Assembly: GCA_937923465.1 (NCBI GenBank) | Contig: CALDUB010000147.1 | Coordinates: forward strand, 1-43,124 | Reading direction: 5' to 3' | From: an uncultured Saprospiraceae bacterium | GTDB taxonomy: Bacteria; Bacteroidota; Bacteroidia; Chitinophagales; Saprospiraceae | DNA length: 43,124 nucleotides | In this document: piece by piece, positions 42,536 to 43,124 of the stretch | Layout of the letters: every line of letters begins with the position of its first letter | Numbering within the stretch: the first letter of the stretch is position 1 | Translations under genes and position numbers: made by a program | The notes under the pieces: model-generated | What the model was told of the DNA's origin: nothing | The model's input: only the letters and a program-made list of their open reading frames with translations | The model's database searches: none

Positions 42536-43124
42536 ATGCAAAAGAAACACACAGACATTACGCTCATCGGCGCAGGAATCATGAGCGCAACGCTCGGCAT
42601 TCTCCTCAAAGAGTTAATGCCAGAGGCGACAATCGCGATATACGAACGCTTAGACAAGGTCGGTGCAGAAAGTTCTGATGCATGGAATAATGCGGGAACA
42701 GGACACTCTGCCTTTTGTGAATTGAACTATACGCCAGAGTTGGAAGACGGAACGATTGACCTTTCAAAAGCTTTAGAAATCGCCAATTCCTTTGAGGTTT
42801 CTAAGCAATTTTGGGCGTATTTGAATGAGCAAGAACTGTTTCCGAGTGAGCAATCTTTCATCAATGATATTCCGCATATTAGTTTTGTGTGGGGAGAGGA
42901 AAATGTGGAATTTTTGAAAAAACGCTATGCGGCAATGACGCAATATGCGATTTTTGAGGACATGGTATTTACCGAAGATTTGGATGTGATAGCAGCATGG
43001 GCGCCTTTGATGATGAAAAATCGGAAAGACGAACATAAGATTGCGGCGACCAAAATGGATATCGGAACAGATGTGAATTTTGGAGCGATAACGCGTGGTA
43101 TGATTCAATACTTAGAGACTTTGG
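42536..43124 (+). CDS. mqo: Malate:quinone oxidoreductase, N-terminal part (partial)
   Basis: My own translation; the gene runs off the right edge and is not in the ORF track. ATG at 42536 opens MQKKHTDITLIGAGIMSATLG, with the FAD-binding GxGxxS/A motif at about 12-17. VGAESSDAWNNAGTGHSAFCELNYTP (about 42-67) is the Mqo signature, and QFWAYLNEQEL, FINDIPHISFVWGEENVEFLKKRY and AWAPLMMKNRK follow. About 196 of roughly 500 residues are visible. Mqo is a peripheral membrane flavoenzyme that oxidises malate to oxaloacetate and passes electrons to quinone, replacing or complementing NAD malate dehydrogenase in the TCA cycle. Confidence 0.93.
   Translation, partial: MQKKHTDITLIGAGIMSATLGILLKELMPEATIAIYERLDKVGAESSDAWNNAGTGHSAFCELNYTPELEDGTIDLSKALEIANSFEVSKQFWAYLNEQELFPSEQSFINDIPHISFVWGEENVEFLKKRYAAMTQYAIFEDMVFTEDLDVIAAWAPLMMKNRKDEHKIAATKMDIGTDVNFGAITRGMIQYLETL

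Noticed and set aside
1-43124. tRNA, rRNA or known riboswitch genes
   Set aside because: None was recognised by eye. No cloverleaf-like GTTCGAA segment in context and no rRNA sequence was seen; a covariance-model scan would be the proper test.

Overview
The window comes from a moderately AT-rich member of the Bacteroidota. The evidence is a SusC/RagA-type TonB-dependent receptor, several type IX secretion (T9SS) cargo proteins with type A or type B C-terminal sorting domains, SprB-repeat giants, start regions without Shine-Dalgarno sequences, and TAnnTTTG-type -7 promoter elements. The large SprB/PKD/CotH cargo set suggests the Saprospiria/Cytophagia side of the phylum. That placement is inference, because no rRNA gene is present.

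Layout. (1) 1-7.5 kb: the N-terminal part of a SusC receptor runs off the left edge. It is divergent from a one-protein membrane regulator (propeller, Y_Y_Y domain, one TM, LuxR-type HTH). A decayed T9SS sorting-domain remnant lies between them. A membrane-anchored, Glu-rich protein with a type B sorting domain follows. (2) 7.5-22.5 kb: a minus-strand block encodes three very large secreted proteins: a CotH/lamin-tail protein, a 2050-aa SprB-repeat protein with a 444-bp higher-order repeat, and a DUF7948-like/SBBP/PKD protein. A DUF721/DciA-like gene sits among them. (3) 22.5-30 kb: a small possible mobile repeat element, a GT39-type glycosyltransferase with a small membrane partner, then housekeeping genes (RlmI-like methyltransferase, RimM, JmjC-type cupin, IscA-like Fe-S carrier). 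(4) 30-34.5 kb: a metallophosphoesterase and the biotin genes bioD-hypothetical-bioA. (5) 34.7-41.5 kb: a minus-strand assimilatory sulfate-reduction operon, sulfite reductase(+HEPN)-cobA-siroheme synthase N domain-cysH, followed by a PlsC-type acyltransferase. (6) 41.7-43.1 kb: a nested inverted repeat, a CIA30-family protein and the 5' part of malate:quinone oxidoreductase.

The most striking feature is the leader of the sulfur operon (41060-41485). Two tandem short ORFs, missing from the ORF track, encode 35- and 37-residue peptides with runs of 7 and 8 consecutive cysteines, each preceded by Thr-Met-Met. Each ORF is followed 21-22 nt after its stop codon by a strong intrinsic terminator. 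This has the layout of two serial cysteine-sensing transcription attenuators controlling cysteine biosynthesis. The first also has identical segments 1 and 3, as expected for trp-type alternative pairing.

A second theme is that the intergenic gaps from 30 to 38.8 kb, including gaps inside the sulfur operon, hold long imperfect inverted repeats. Their arms are built from short tandem phrases (TCAGGGG, GGTGAGA, ATTACAGGATT, CCCCCTAACCCCC). They look like a family of dispersed intergenic elements. Most other ORF-track entries are antisense or out-of-frame shadows and are omitted.
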